NCBI GenBank assembly: GCA_030248215.1
Contig: JASANG010003525.1
Coordinates: forward strand, 310,001 to 374,000
Length of the DNA: 64,000 nt
Direction: 5' to 3'
Source of the DNA: Enoplolaimus lenunculus
Lineage: Eukaryota; Nematoda; Enoplea; Enoplida; Thoracostomopsidae
Shown: positions 22,935 through 35,204 of the stretch, piece by piece
Layout of the letters: the number at the start of each line of letters is the position of its first letter
How positions within the stretch are numbered: the stretch's first letter is position 1
Notes under the pieces: generated by a model
Database searches by the model: none
Seen by the model: only the letters and a program-made list of their open reading frames with translations
What the model was told of the DNA's origin: nothing
Position numbers and translations under genes: made by a program

Positions 22935-23202
22935 TATATATGTATATATAGATATATATTATGTATTATATATTCTCTATATATAAAGGAATATATTTCG
23001 TAAGCCAGCATGTCAAAATCTATCATTGAAAATCCTCAAATTTTGCTCAGTTTCTGTTAACCTGGGCTTGTATTCTGAACTGTGTATTGTATGTACGTAT
23101 CAGTAGTTAGCGATAGGTTTTCAAATCGACAAACTCCTACAAACGGGGCTCTCAAAATTGGCGCATACAGATCAACCTGCGAAAAGTGTGCCAAATTATT
23201 GT

Positions 23203-23330
23203 GGCCCATGTTAAATTTAGGGCCGTGTCGGTTTCTGGTGGGTCAGTAAAAAAGTAGGCTTACATTTTAGAGATTAGGCTTAGGCTTAGGCATAGGAATA
23301 CGCTTAATCTACTGTTACGGCCCTAAAAGT
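23203..23330. mobile_element. TTAGGC-core element, second end variant
   Basis: It starts GGCCCATGTTAAATTTAGGG and finishes CGGCCCTAAAAGTAACACTG. The end variant ATGTTACTTTTAGGG (instead of ATGTAAAGATCAGGG) defines a subfamily shared with 4293, 24148, 33587, 38138 and 60622. No target duplication is visible. Confidence 0.72.
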
Positions 23331-24147
23331 AACACTGAATTTAGTCCTATACTTACATCTTTAAAACGACTTAAAAAGGTTGCATTATTTTTTACCATTC
23401 GCATTATTTTCAAAATTTCCATTCTTGTAATATTTTTATTAATTTTCCATTTTGGGCTTAATTTTTAAAAAATTTACATTTCGTTTCCGGTACTTTTCTC
23501 GCATCGATTATATTGAATTTCCTATTGAAAACATTTAGAAAAAACTGAAATTAAAAACGGTATAAAAAGTAAAACTTGAAAATATTCGATGCGACAAAAC
23601 AACTTCACACTGCGATTTATTGTTGCAATGTTTGGGTTTTTAAGACAAAAGAGTATGTATCATCGTATACAGTAGTAGCAAATTGCACAAAGTCTTGCAG
23701 ACAAATTTACACTCAGTGCCTATAAGTGAGTAGTAGTGATACAACAAGGGATATATCTGACTTTGAAAATTGATATTTTACGGCAAATCTGGCTAAATTA
23801 GCCCGCAATTTTACAATATCCGACTATCCGTCAGAGGAAAATATTTTACTGCTTGCTCTTGCGCCTACTCCCAGGCTAACGAATTCTACCTTTGTTCATC
23901 GGTGCCCTCACTGTGAAATGAAATGCTGTCGACATTTCTGCGTAGTTTACACTCATTTTTAAGTAAAAAGGTGTCATTGTATACAGTGTTTAAAGAATTG
24001 TTGCTGTAGCGAACAGTGCAACAGTGTACTGTATTGCACGAAAACTCGCATACATCAACTCGTTTTCAGTGTATATTTGACGTAGTTTTTTGAAACATTT
24101 GTTTCTAAAAAACTAAATTTTGTCTAAAAGATCATAGGGATTCCAGC

Positions 24148-24332
24148 CAATGTTACTTTTAGGGGCGTAACAGTAGATTTGCATATTCCTAAGCCTAAGC
24201 CTAAGCCTAAGCGCTGCAAAAATGTGTTCCTAAGCCTAAGCCGAAGCCTGAGCAAAAAATGTAATTTAGAATCAAAATCTACTTTTTTATAGACCCACCA
24301 GAAACCTGGACGCCCCTTAAAGTAATATGAGG
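24148..24332. mobile_element. TTAGGC-core element, second end variant
   Basis: ATTCCAGC (24140-24147) and ATTCCTGC (24333-24340) flank it. The interior has two CCTAAG blocks separated by GCTGCAAAAATGTGTTC. Confidence 0.8.
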
Positions 24333-24424
24333 ATTCCTGCGTGATGAGCAAGAGCCTCTGTTCGATTTATTAAGGGCATTTCACAGTTAAACAAAACGAA
24401 ATTGGTCCATTCTTAGATGTGCAT

Positions 24425-24638
24425 ACACTGTTTTCCAGTGAATTTACTTTAATTCAAACTAAGTTGAATTGCTGAGTCTAAATTATGTTCTTTCAAAACT
24501 CAAATTAATCAACTCTCCCGGAATTAAATCAGCTCAGAGTGACTAATTATGTTTACTGTTTTATTACCTCAGACATAACCAGAAATGACTAGTTCGTTCT
24601 CTAGGTTGATTATAATCGTCTCACTGGAATTTACAGTG
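24425..24638. mobile_element. Relative of the CACTGTAAATTCCAG inverted-repeat element
   Basis: CACTGTTTTCCAGTGAATT at the left and CACTGGAATTTACAGTG at the right are inverted. ACTCA/AATTGA words fill the interior as in 11857-12099. Confidence 0.6.
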
Positions 24639-26069
24639 TTGCAACCAGTACAATTAAAGGGCAACTATTCCTGGAGACGATGTTGTGCCTCGAAAGCTCA
24701 TTCAACTACCGAAGCAGGTTATCGAGTAGTCTCGACAGTGACAGTCCAAAGTGGACCCAGTCACAGAACGTGTCATGACAATTCGTAGCCCGACAACGCG
24801 TCGACCGACCACTAATAATTCGAAATATCGACTTCACAATTTGTTGCCCATCATTATGGCCAGGTTTAGGCTTAGAGCAAAGGTTCAGGATTATGCTTAG
24901 ATTTATTCAAAGGCTTTAGGACAAGGTAAGGCGACAAGTTATCTTGAACATCTATTTGTACCAGACCACTGAGCTGTGATACGCAAAATGTTTGCCGTAG
25001 GCAAGCAAAACAACTACTGGAACAATTGATGTTGCAACAAAAACCTGCCTAGATTCACAATTTAAAACGATTGACGTTGCTGAATAGTCTGGTTGTCAAC
25101 TGGGACAAATACGTGCTTAAAATGGGTTACTACCTTCTATGTGGAAACTGAATATAAATACAAATCGCCAATGGCAAAGAAAATTTACAAAGTGTAAAAA
25201 ATATTGCAAGCGTTCATTGTACAAGGGAACTATAAAATTGCAGTACGCTGGTTTCAACTTCATAGGTACCGCTTGTTTACAACTGCATGCTAGCCTGCAC
25301 TGCATTTAATATTTACCATCTATAATTAAAGCTACAATATCCGACATATATCTTTTGGGCAAGTTTCAAGTGTACTTTGTTTTGCAATAGTTTCATAGCA
25401 CATAAAAGAGATTGTTCTATAATTCAAAATTCAAATACAGATTTTTATGCATTCGCTAACACTTTTGCGCATTGCACGAAATTGGACATGTGACATTGAT
25501 GGCACGCAGACTCCACAATGGCGTATAAGTATATCAAGGCTCCTATTCATATATGGCGATCAAACCAAGACCGAACACAAGCAACTTAAAAAATTGAAGC
25601 AAAAAATTTCAAAAAGGCTTTCTTTTTTCGAAATCTTATTATTTAAAGACAATAAATGGAATACATGCCGCATAAAAATTGCATAAAACGAAAGTTGAAA
25701 CAACGGCAAAAACAATGCGATTTTGTTTAAAATTGACTTCTAAAGGCTGTATTGGTATTTATAGTATACCCCCTGCTTAGGTATAATTTTTAGGTTTCAC
25801 ACAGCTGACAGATGTTACTTTTCTCACAATGCCTCCAGGTTGAATTTTATATACAAAACAAAGACAACATAAATCTTGGCTGGAAATGTGTTATTTTTGT
25901 GCATTTTATGCAAATATGGCAAAAATGACAGTCTATACACAAACGTAATGCGTGTAAAAATTTGGCAGCTGCGCGTTTCAACTATTTAATTGAAGTCCAC
26001 GGGCGTATACAGCGTGCAATATATGGAAAACAGCAAAATTTAGGAAAAATTGCTAAAAACATCTGTATA

Positions 26070-26454
26070 CTGTAACGACCCGAATATGGGTGGAGTAATT
26101 AAAAAGAGGCAAAGTCTTTATTTTGAGTCCCAATCCATAGGAGTCAGTATCATAATTAGATGCTGTTAAAATAGTGGATAAGATTCATCAGTAGAGTGCA
26201 TAAAAGAAACTAAAGCACAAGAATAGCCCTGGCGGCTCAAATATGTAACAGACATTCAGACAACCTGTACAATCGTTTAAATACAGAAAAAAGTATTGAA
26301 CGGACATAGCAATCAACTAAAATGCTTCAGTGCAAGTCAGTACTGCCCAGGTTGAATTAAAAATAAATAACAGTAAGTAGCCGAATAACTTCGTGTGCAT
26401 CCTCTAAAGACATAAAAGAAAACATCAGTCCCTTTTCTTATTCGGTCACTACAG
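26070..26454. mobile_element. TA-flanked element with CTGTAACGACCCGAATA end
   Basis: TA precedes CTGTAACGACCCGAATA and follows TTCGGTCACTACAG. The element is 385 bp and non-coding. The interior is only distantly like that of the 29523 copy, while the ends agree closely. Confidence 0.78.
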
Positions 26455-26666
26455 TACTGCAACAGACTTGAGAAAAATATAATAGATCATAGAGGTGAAT
26501 AATGTTCGTTCGATCGCGTTTCTAGTTCCCGAAACCATAATAAGGTTATGTTGGATGACATTTAAGAATCGTTGCGCTTAAGGTTGTCACCCCGCCCTGG
26601 CACTGGATATATCATTATTGCAAACTTTACAACAACAACTATTTCAAGTATGATCTGCGTAATTTG

Positions 26667-26838
26667 GGTCAATGAAAAGAACACGGGCGGAACAGTATTA
26701 TAACCATATTCCTAAGCCTAAGCCTAAGCATAAGCATAAGCCTAAGCGTAAGCAAAGCAAATAAATTAGTCTAAATCTTAAGCTTATCCTATTGCAGTCC
26801 CACAGAAAAACGTTTCGCCCCTGATCTTTACATGGGCC
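26667..26838. mobile_element. TTAGGC-core element with perfect target duplication
   Basis: GTAATTTG is repeated exactly at 26659-26666 and 26839-26846. The left end is GGTCAATGAAAAGAACACGG and the right CTGATCTTTACATGGGCC. The core is CCTAAGCCTAAGCATAAGC. Confidence 0.9.
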
Positions 26839-27939
26839 GTAATTTGGAAGACGGTCAAGACAACAAAATAATTGGACTCTCAGTATCTGACAATCTCAAC
26901 AAAATCTAGGCTCTCATATTCGCCTAAAAGTGATTCTCTAAATCAACCTCAAAATTCAATCAAACAGACCTCGTAAGGGTTGCTGTTTGAAACGTAAACT
27001 AAAAACAACGCGCAATACAACCATTGCCCTGCTGCCCGCTGTGGTGTTTAACAAACCTTCGTACAGGTTTCTAAAATTCCCTATAAATGCAGCATATGCG
27101 TCTAAGCTAGTTTCACAGCTAAAAAGAACGCTTAAACGTAGAGAACATGTCACAATCCTTTTTGGCGTCTTAAATATTGTTGCGCCGTTATTTTCTTTGT
27201 TAAGTTTAAACGTTACCGTCGTGTCAAGTCTGTAAATTCTTCCGTTTAGCTTTAACTTTTGATACGGGGGGGGGGCGGCGGCAGGGTAGAAAGACAAAGC
27301 GTAACGGCAACTCATAATGTCACAACGTAGACTAGCTGTTACACGATAGAGATTAAATGAAAACCAAAATTTTTCCGAGTTAAAAATTTGAAATGTTTTT
27401 CAATTTTAAGACACAAGAATGTTGCGAAACAAACTGGTCCGTTTGCAAAAGTTTAATGTTGTACAGCTTGTTGTAACTCTGACCAGCGGCGGATCCCGAA
27501 ATTTCGGACGATGGATAGGTGGGCTGGCAAAAGTTAGGAAACGCAATTTTTTACTGTATGCTATATATGCGCTCTGACGAAAAAAATTGTAAGGTAGCGA
27601 CATTACCATTTTATAATAAAAATTTCTGACGGGGAATGCGTATGCCACCCGTCGCCTTTCGGATCCGCTAGTTTGGCTAACCAGCGAATGCTGTTCTACT
27701 GAGTACCGGTTATCACAGGAGATATTCGAGATTTTGCATGATTCCGCGTACTCTCTCGCGATATAATGTTATCCGTTTTTTAATTGATGGATCCGATGAT
27801 TTCAATTTTGAAACATCGGTTATCTGTAAGATATTTTAACCCTTTCGTGCCCGAATTTTAATTATACGTCATGTAGGTGGCTATGCCACACTTAATAAGT
27901 TTTGGTTTTGCGTTGAAAGCGGAATTTTAATAAGTAAGG

Positions 27940-28560
27940 TCGAGTTGAAGTAATTTAAGATTGTCACGGTGGCATAAGCATGTGAAGGAAACTACGGGAT
28001 ATTGGTTTAATCGGCGTTGCGCAAGGCGCGGTATTACCCAGTATCGGATACTGGTGTCATGTGCTAAAGGAACTTGGGGTATCAAAGGAAACCTGGGAAA
28101 AAGTAGTCTAATAAATCTAACGGGGTTAGATTTATTATTCTACAACGGCTGGGCCAAATCTAACGGGGTTAGATTGGTCGGAAATTTGGCGTAACTCTAA
28201 CGGGGTTAGAGTACACGGTTTAACGGGGTGTAATTCTAACGGGGTTAGAATTGCACGGATTCTGGAAAACGGCAAAAGTATTGGGTACGGTAAAGCCAGT
28301 GGCTGGATTAAACCAGATTCAGGTGTCGGCTTTAAGGATTCCGGCTCGGGTTACCAGTTAAATTGCATAACCTGTAATTTGCTGGCCTTAATATTGGGTA
28401 TTTTGTGTCATACGGGTTTCGGGTTGGGATTTATAATAAACATTTACCGGCCGCGTTTTACTAAATCAGAGCGATACGCATACATCGAGGAAAGAACTAT
28501 ACAGGCGATACAGGATACAGGCTTAAGTTTAAATCACGAACTTCTCACACGTCAGAAAAA
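27940..28560 (+). mobile_element. Unclassified repeat with a row of GGG-loop hairpins
   Basis: About 600 bp that match, diverged and inverted, the segment at 56550-57125. The shared body begins near TGTCACGGTGGC, includes CCAGTGGCTGGA, AATAAACATTTACCGGCCG and AAATCAGAGCGATA, and ends near ATCACGAACTTCT. At 28110-28252 it holds four hairpins of the form TCTAAC-GGG-GTTAGA with longer matching arms. It has no convincing coding frame. Beginning TGTCACGG and carrying an AATAAA would suit a terminal repeat of a retroelement, but no partner sequence supports this, so the class stays open. Confidence 0.65.
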
Positions 28561-28849
28561 TTGTTTACTGTTGTAAAACAAACAAATAAGATTTATGGAG
28601 TAACTTGTATAATAAGAGCGACATTTTCACCATTAAAATTAGCATTTTTGATCCGATACAAAATTGCATCAATGGGCGTCAAAGGGTTAAAGCAATGTAT
28701 AATTAATAATAAAAGTTTACACGCCCTTTTCAAAAAAACACCATGGATACGAGACTAGTTTTTAAGATACGGTTACAAGTATGTATTAATTTCATAAAAT
28801 ATTGTTCTAAGAACAAGCCAGTGGACTCAAACTGAAATTTTTAAGCCTA

Positions 28850-29080
28850 TCTCACTGCAGCTGGTTAATGAACATAATTTTAATTTTGAACCAATCAGAA
28901 ATAGCCTATCACTGCAGCTGGTCAATGAACATAATTTTAATTTTGAACCAATCAGAAACAGCCTATCACTGCAGCTGGTCAATGAACATAATTTTAATTT
29001 TGAACCAATCAGAAATAGCCTATCACTGCAGCTGGTCAATGGACATAATTTTAATTTTGAACCAATCAGAAATAACTATA
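28850..29080. repeat. 57-bp tandem repeat, four units
   Basis: Units start near 28861, 28918, 28975 and 29032 and differ at only a few positions. Each contains CTGCAGCTGG (an E-box) and AACCAATCAG (a CCAAT box). 57 is a multiple of three, so frames stay open on both strands; the repetitive open frames here are by-products. Confidence 0.95.
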
Positions 29081-29522
29081 TCTATACATAACATAAAATT
29101 GGAAAGTTTACTTATTTTTGAGTATTAATTTTAGGAATTTGTAGTTTTTTCAGTATTAAAAATGTAACATTGAAAATTGTGATCGATGCGATCAAAGGTA
29201 AAAATTTTCTCTTTCGTTCACTCAATTTCCTATAAATTGGAAACGGCCAATATTGTGACCCGGCCGTTAAATACACACGCGTATTACAGGCAGGCTTTGA
29301 GACGTCAAAATGCCTGTGGTTTCGGAATAAAAACGAAACGTTTTTACGCTGATTTAAATTTTGGGCACGAATTTGTGATTGTGAAATTTTACAATTGACT
29401 TTTTTATTGTTAAAATCAAATGATTTTGTGATATTTGAGTGTTGCAAAAAATATGTTGTTTTATAACATGTTCCGTAGCGATATATATGTTGTTCAAATA
29501 TGATCAATAATTGAGCTATCTA

Positions 29523-29960
29523 CTGTAGTGACCCGAATAATAGGGGGTGATAAGAGGGGGTCCCCATTTTGAGCCCCAATCAATAGGCGTCCGTATCGCT
29601 AATAAGTGACTGTAAGCGGATATAGTCCCTAAATCGTGATTAGAGTCCATAAATGTCAATTATCCCAATAGTAGTGTATAAATGACTCCAGGACCAAAAA
29701 AGTTGAGTTCGAAAATTTAAAGTGTACTTAAGTTTTGAAAGTACATTCCTAAGTATAACCTTGCATAATCGCTCAAGCTATTGACACAAGACAAATAAAC
29801 GTTTAATTCAACGGATAACTGCAGTACCGGATACACACCAGTAACGAAGAGTGGCGGAGCGTGTGTTAAAAATAAATAACGGTCCGTAACCGAATAACGG
29901 GGGGTACCCTCTGGAGAGGCCAAATAAATATCAGTCCCCCTCTTATTCGGGCCACTACAG
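29523..29960. mobile_element. TA-flanked element with CTGTAGTGACCCGAATAA ends, best copy
   Basis: TA lies on both sides of this 438-bp element. The ends CTGTAGTGACCCGAATAA and TTATTCGGGCCACTACAG are inverted. The interior repeats GAGGGGG / CCCCCTC near each end. It is non-autonomous, with a superfamily suggested by the TA target only. Confidence 0.85.
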
Positions 29961-29974
29961 TAGACATTTTGTAC

Positions 29975-30350
29975 GCCGGCCCGGCAGCTAGTTCGCCTTG
30001 CTTGGGGGGACTAGAAATTTACCAATAGGGGCATACAACGGTTTTCGATGACTTACGAGCAAGACTGAAAATTTTATAACAGGGTCAAAATTCTTCTAGG
30101 GTGGGTGAGCCCCCTGGTCCCCTTTGGCTACGGGCCCGTTGATACAGCTATGCCGGAAGCAAATCATGATCTAAACATAAGAGGATGCACCAGCGTCGGA
30201 GTACGCGGAAGAGGGGACTTTTCCAGTGACACCATTCCAAAAATGATTATTTCAGTAAACATCGAAAAAGATGGAATGGTAAAACAAAACATTGCCGTGG
30301 GAGCCCCTATTTGCGGTGGGCCTCGCGAGATAGCGTAAAGGGGGGGCTAC
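29975..30350. repeat. Dispersed repeat with GGGGCATACAACGG and GGCTACGGGCC
   Basis: GATGACTTACGAGCAAGACTGAAAATTTT here resembles 34615-34670 and, inverted, 21650-21700, showing a dispersed family. An open frame from 30105 overlaps its right side, but its composition and lack of similarity do not support a gene. Confidence 0.45.
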
Positions 30351-31856
30351 TCTGGTCTGGGGAGTATACAAGTAATCTTAGTATAAGGAATGGCGGGGTC
30401 ACGATATGGTTTGGTTACTTTAGTTATTGGGCTATGGAAGGATAAAAACAATCGGTTTGATGTCATACCAGATCAATCGAATTTGGTATTAAATTTCAGC
30501 GGCATCGTAAGTGTCGTGAGTCTGTAAGAGTTGTCAAAAATGATACTCACAGAAATTACTGACAAATCTTGAGTCGAACATAGCAAGACCAAATTTGTTA
30601 ATATACCAAGACTGGATGATCACTGTAACAAAAGCGAGCAACTGCCGAAAATTTGTGTGGTACAAAATGTACCACCGGGCGTCGTTGCATTTTTGGCGAG
30701 CCCCCCTTATTTAGAGAGGGGAGTTGATGTTTGAAACGCAGAATACGCATGATTTTAAAGTTGACAACCGGAGTTTAGTTTACGACTGCAACAATTCAGG
30801 GTGTGAAATTGAAAAAATCGTTAAGCTTAACCCCGCCCACCCACCAAATAAAGGGGGTAGGCTAAAAACTCAACGCGTGCTGATACCTGGCGTAAATTAA
30901 AAATATCCAGCACACGGGTGTAAACGTTTCTCGTCCAAACTTAGAATCATTGGTATTATGCTCTCAAATCAAGAACACTTGAAATTGACGCGACGAAAGC
31001 CACAATAATGACAATGACGCCCATGAAAATTTATTTTTCCGCATAATTTTCAAATATGTATATTTTCTGCAAAAATCACAATTTTTCACGCAGAAGTTTG
31101 AAAAAATCGCCATTCACTCGACAAATTTTTGGACAACCTATCAATCCAATGTGAGGTTTCGGTGGCATGTGCCCCGCTACACCCTTTTCAGCACGCCTAT
31201 GTATTGTTTGTTGTCGCCATTCTTGGGGTAAATTAAGCGGCACGTCAACTCGGCACCCGAGTCGTTAGCTCAAAGTGCTCCATGACTGTTGCAGCTGCAA
31301 ACACTGCATCAACTCGGAATCACAGACAGGTTTTTCTAATGCTGCCATCTCACCATTTGCCACGATAGTAACCTTAAGTGACCAGCTTTACCAGATAAGA
31401 TCAGTATACTCGTCTATCGATCCTAAACACATGTTTATTAACACAAAGATACAATCGATGTTTCGGCCATGGACACGACCCTGGCACCCTTGCCTTCTCT
31501 AAACAATCATCAATGAGATTATAGTGCAAATTTTCGATTGCTCGGACTACGGCATAATAATATCATAGCCAACCGATTTCCGATTTAGCAATATTATAGA
31601 ACAAATTTCGCACGGCTATTTTCAGTACTGAAACGGTAATATATTACACAGCATGCACTCGCACTCGACACACCAGACATTGAAAAAATTGCATCAAAAT
31701 ACAGGTTAAAAAACTCAATTTTCATATAATTATTATCCTTAATTTCAGTCAAATCTCTATTTTAAAGCGAACGGCATTTTGAGTCGCGTTGCGGCAAACA
31801 TGCAATTAATATTCGTAAAAAGTGGAAAATTGTAGCGGAAAAAAGAAAACATCATT

Positions 31857-31863
31857 TTATACA

Positions 31864-31901
<38 letters not shown>

Positions 31902-31985
31902 GTATATATTTAAATACATATATATGGATATATTATATATATAATATATATTTATACACATATATATGGCTATATTACATATATA
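31857..31985. repeat. Microsatellite (CATA)n and TATA-rich tract
   Basis: About eight CATA units from 31861 are followed by roughly 90 bp of alternating ATATAT-type sequence. It is simple-sequence DNA. Confidence 0.95.
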
Positions 31986-32364
31986 TAGGATAATAGACAG
32001 AGATGTAATAAATAAATAGTATCGTACCATTGTGTGTGGCTCAAAAATTTAAATCAATCGAAATATTAATAACAAAAAGACCTTGAACAGTTAAATTTTT
32101 ATTCGCCGCTTCGTCGGCCGGTGATCGTCTCTCTGTCGTTCAATCTATTTCGCATGTGCGTGTAGATGGATGTTGTGTATTGGTGCGACCTCGTACAAGA
32201 ATATAAAATTACCCAAAATGCTATCAAAATTACTGTAAGTCATGTATACGCACTATACTTCCATGCATTATACATTGTATATAAAGATATATACATATTA
32301 TGGATTAGAAGTGCAGTAATGGCAACCACTTCACATTTTTCAAACCAAAAATTTTTCAATTAAG

Positions 32365-32725
32365 ATTTAATGCTACTCTCTAAATGCTTAAACTAACTTG
32401 ATTTAAGCTTAAGGTAATCCAGCAGTATTAAACTTACTTTGTAGATTAACTAAAGTAACAGGTAGGTTTACGCTTAAACTCATTGCAAATCTTACATCTT
32501 TTTAGTTTAAGCTAAACTTAACAAACTCTTAAATACACGTAATTTGTGAGCTGCACTCATTACTTAAACTAAAAATAAGTTATTTATATAAACTCATGTT
32601 AAACTTAAAAACATGTTAGTTTAAGTAAAACTTAAAATTCCAGTTTCGTTAGTCCGTCCAGCCATTTAACTTTTAGTAAAACTAATATTCAAGTTTAGTT
32701 AAGCTATAATATAAGTTTAAATTTT
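32365..32725. repeat. Dense TTTAAGTTTA / TAAACTTAAA words
   Basis: More than a dozen short words such as TTAAACT, AAACTTAA and AGTTTAAG occur in both orientations over 360 bp. This suggests an old inverted-repeat element or expanded short palindrome. No ends could be set. Confidence 0.4.
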
Positions 32726-32813
32726 TAGACAGTACAACTGCGTTCGGTGTTTGTTCGCTTCGCTTGCGATGTTTCTTCCGCAGTCATATATGTTTTTGTC
32801 ACTGTTTTGGGCT

Positions 32814-32940
32814 AATGTTACTTTTAGGTTGCGTCATTGTTTTCCTGATGCCCAGTAAAATTGATTAAACTTAGGTTTTGGAAACGGATTCAGGTTTCTA
32901 CGCTTAAGCCAATTTTACTACCCTAACAACAATATTGGCA
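32814..32940. mobile_element. TTAGGC-core element, decayed
   Basis: GGCTAATGTTACTTTTAGG at the left and CTACCCTAACAACAATATTGGC at the right are recognisable. The core is reduced to TTAAACTTAGGTTTTGG. Confidence 0.5.
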
Positions 32941-33019
32941 CAAAGAGTATAATTATAACAAGAATCACATAAAACAGGCAATGGAGACGGGGTAAAACAA
33001 ACATACGAGTGAATTCGGC

Positions 33020-33090
33020 GGCCCATGTATAGATGATAGCAAGCATATTGCTAAGTCCAAACCTAAGCCTAAGGAAAAGGCCTAAACTGA
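33020..33090. mobile_element. TTAGGC-core element, left fragment
   Basis: It opens GGCCCATGTATAGATGATAG and continues to CCTAAGCCTAAGG, then runs into a microsatellite. Confidence 0.55.
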
Positions 33091-33096
33091 GTATGT

Positions 33097-33175
33097 AATA
33101 ATAATAATAATAACAATAATAATAATAATAATAATAACAGTATTAATAATATAAGAATAATAGTAATAATAATAC
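33097..33175. repeat. (AAT)n microsatellite
   Basis: About 24 AAT-type triplets with a few interruptions, adjoining the broken element to its left. Confidence 0.95.
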
Positions 33176-33586
33176 AAGGTCCATTACGATTAGTTATATT
33201 AACATCTGTCTACTATTGCAGCAATAATTTATTGCCTTAGATGCGTTTTGAAAGTTGTGTTTAAATTGCAGTGTTACGCTACTACGCATGGGGCTGTTTC
33301 GCGAACGCTGCGTTATTTTTGATTCGATATAAGAGACAAAAGAAATGAAATGCTGTTTGAGACGAGAGAGGCAACTAGCGAGAAACGGACGTTGTATAAC
33401 GGAAAAAGTGTAAAACTTTGAGCGGAGCGGAGGTAAATCGTTAAGGAATCTTGGCGATTCAACGTTCGAAACTTGTGCTTATAATTTACAAGGAAATTTA
33501 CCAGAGATGCAGGAACAATTCTGGTCTATCGGATTCAAATATAAAGTGTGCAACCAGCCCTAAACAGGAGCGATCATCAAAGCCGT

Positions 33587-33784
33587 GGCGCATGTTACTT
33601 TTAAGGCCGTCCCGGATTCTGGTGGGTCTGTAAAAGAGTAGGCTTACATTCTACACATTTTTGCTTAGGCTTAAGCTTGGGCTTAGGCTTAGTAATACGC
33701 TTTTGCAACGCTTTTAGACTTAGGCTTCGGCTTAGGAAGGAATACGCTTAATCTACTGTTACGGCCCTAAACGTAACATTGGCA
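33587..33784. mobile_element. TTAGGC-core element, second end variant
   Basis: AAAGCCGT (33579-33586) and AAAGCCGC (33785-33792) flank it. The left end is GGCGCATGTTACTTTTAAGG and the right end ACGTAACATTGGCA. The TTAGGC core is split by GCAACGCTTTTAGAC. Confidence 0.82.
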
Positions 33785-34074
33785 AAAGCCGCTAGCGAAT
33801 CCAAAGAGTTGAACGTCAGGTAGGGGAGATTCGAAATCCTGGCGTGTGAAGTGAGCGAGAAGCTAATACAATTTTTGCATAAAATGTTTTGAATTTCACG
33901 AGGGGTATCGACTGACACCCCCAGATACCCCTATTCCCGCAAGCCTGAGTTCATACCTCAGGTAAAAATTCAATCGATGCCGGAGGCAGACTTTCGTTCG
34001 CACGAACAAAACAAAACATAAGCTAACCAAATTGCTTCAAAATACGATTGCACCGGTTAACTTTAGAACCCATT

Positions 34075-34715
34075 TGTTTAAGGACCGAAGTCATCACGGG
34101 CCCGAAGCCAGAGGTGAGCGGGCAAGGGACTCAGCCTCCCCTGGAAAAATTTTGTCCCTCCTAGAATACTTGATCCTTGCTTGTAAGTCAACAAAAACCC
34201 TTGTACGCCCCTCCTGAAAAATATTTAGGCATGCCTAGCACGGTGAGCTCGCTACGGGACTGAGACCGCAGAAAGAACAATTTATCGGCTTAAAGCCATC
34301 CTAAATTTTGTTCTATTAAACTTTCTGACAAGGCTCACACTTTCCACAGTAGTTTTCCAAAGATATACCAACATATATTTTCAGCAAAATATTTCTATCT
34401 GGTTATTCAGTTCTGAAACAACACAAACTTGAAGTGCAACGCTTTCCTGAAGAACTCAATCAATTTGGATCAGACTTGGTCTAAAATTTGGACAGTTTCC
34501 ACGTATTAAATTAACAGTTAATTGGTTAACTATACAAACAAATGTTGTGCGCCCGGTGTTCCTGAAACGTATGCTCACAGCCAGCTCACCGTTCTTATAG
34601 AGGCTAAAAAATTTTAAGAGGGGCATACAATTGTTTTTGATGGCTTACAACCAAGGTTGAAAATTTTCTAGGGACGATTTTTCCAACGGACCCTCCTCTT
34701 GCTACGGGTATGCTG
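34075..34715. repeat. Two copies of the GTGAGCTCGCTACGGG-type dispersed repeat
   Basis: One copy spans about 34075-34260 (ending AGCACGGTGAGCTCGCTACGGG) and a second, inverted, about 34555-34715 (GCCAGCTCACCG to CTTGCTACGGG). Both contain a GGGGCATACAA- or TTGTACGCCCC-type block. Boundaries are approximate. Confidence 0.45.
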
Positions 34716-35204
34716 CGGCGTCGCCGATATTATGTGCTTCTACCGAGTAAATATTTGTAAGTCCCGAAAATCCAATTCAGCTCATAAACATTACTAGAAA
34801 CTTTCAAGTATGGCAGCTTCATAGTAAACAGACCAGCAATAGCAACTCCATACGCGACAATTATACACCGAAATAACAAAAGTATAATTTTGACTAATTT
34901 TAGAGCACGAATATTTACTTTCAAAATTTAGAGCAATTTTTTCGACGAAAAATTTCTATTTAAAATTCTGATTTCGCACAGATTTGAAATAAAATTGAAA
35001 TACTTAGGTAACGGCAAATAGGAGGGTAAAGAAAATGCATTTTTAGCTGAAATATAATATATAACTGCTCATATGTATACAACTGGTTTGAAACAGCCAA
35101 GCCTTAGACATTAGGCTTAGTTTTTATGTGTCCTGATTTTGCGCAAGAACAAGGTCTATTCTATAGGTGGACCTAAATACCAACTAGAAATGGATTAATG
35201 TTAG

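Noticed and set aside
28827-29128. Repetitive open frames on both strands
   Set aside because: They arise because the tandem unit is 57 bp, a multiple of three; both strands stay open and neither looks like a protein.
30105-30338. 77-residue open frame on the plus strand
   Set aside because: It overlaps a dispersed repeat, has no splice or family support, and its glycine-rich content follows from G-rich repeat sequence.
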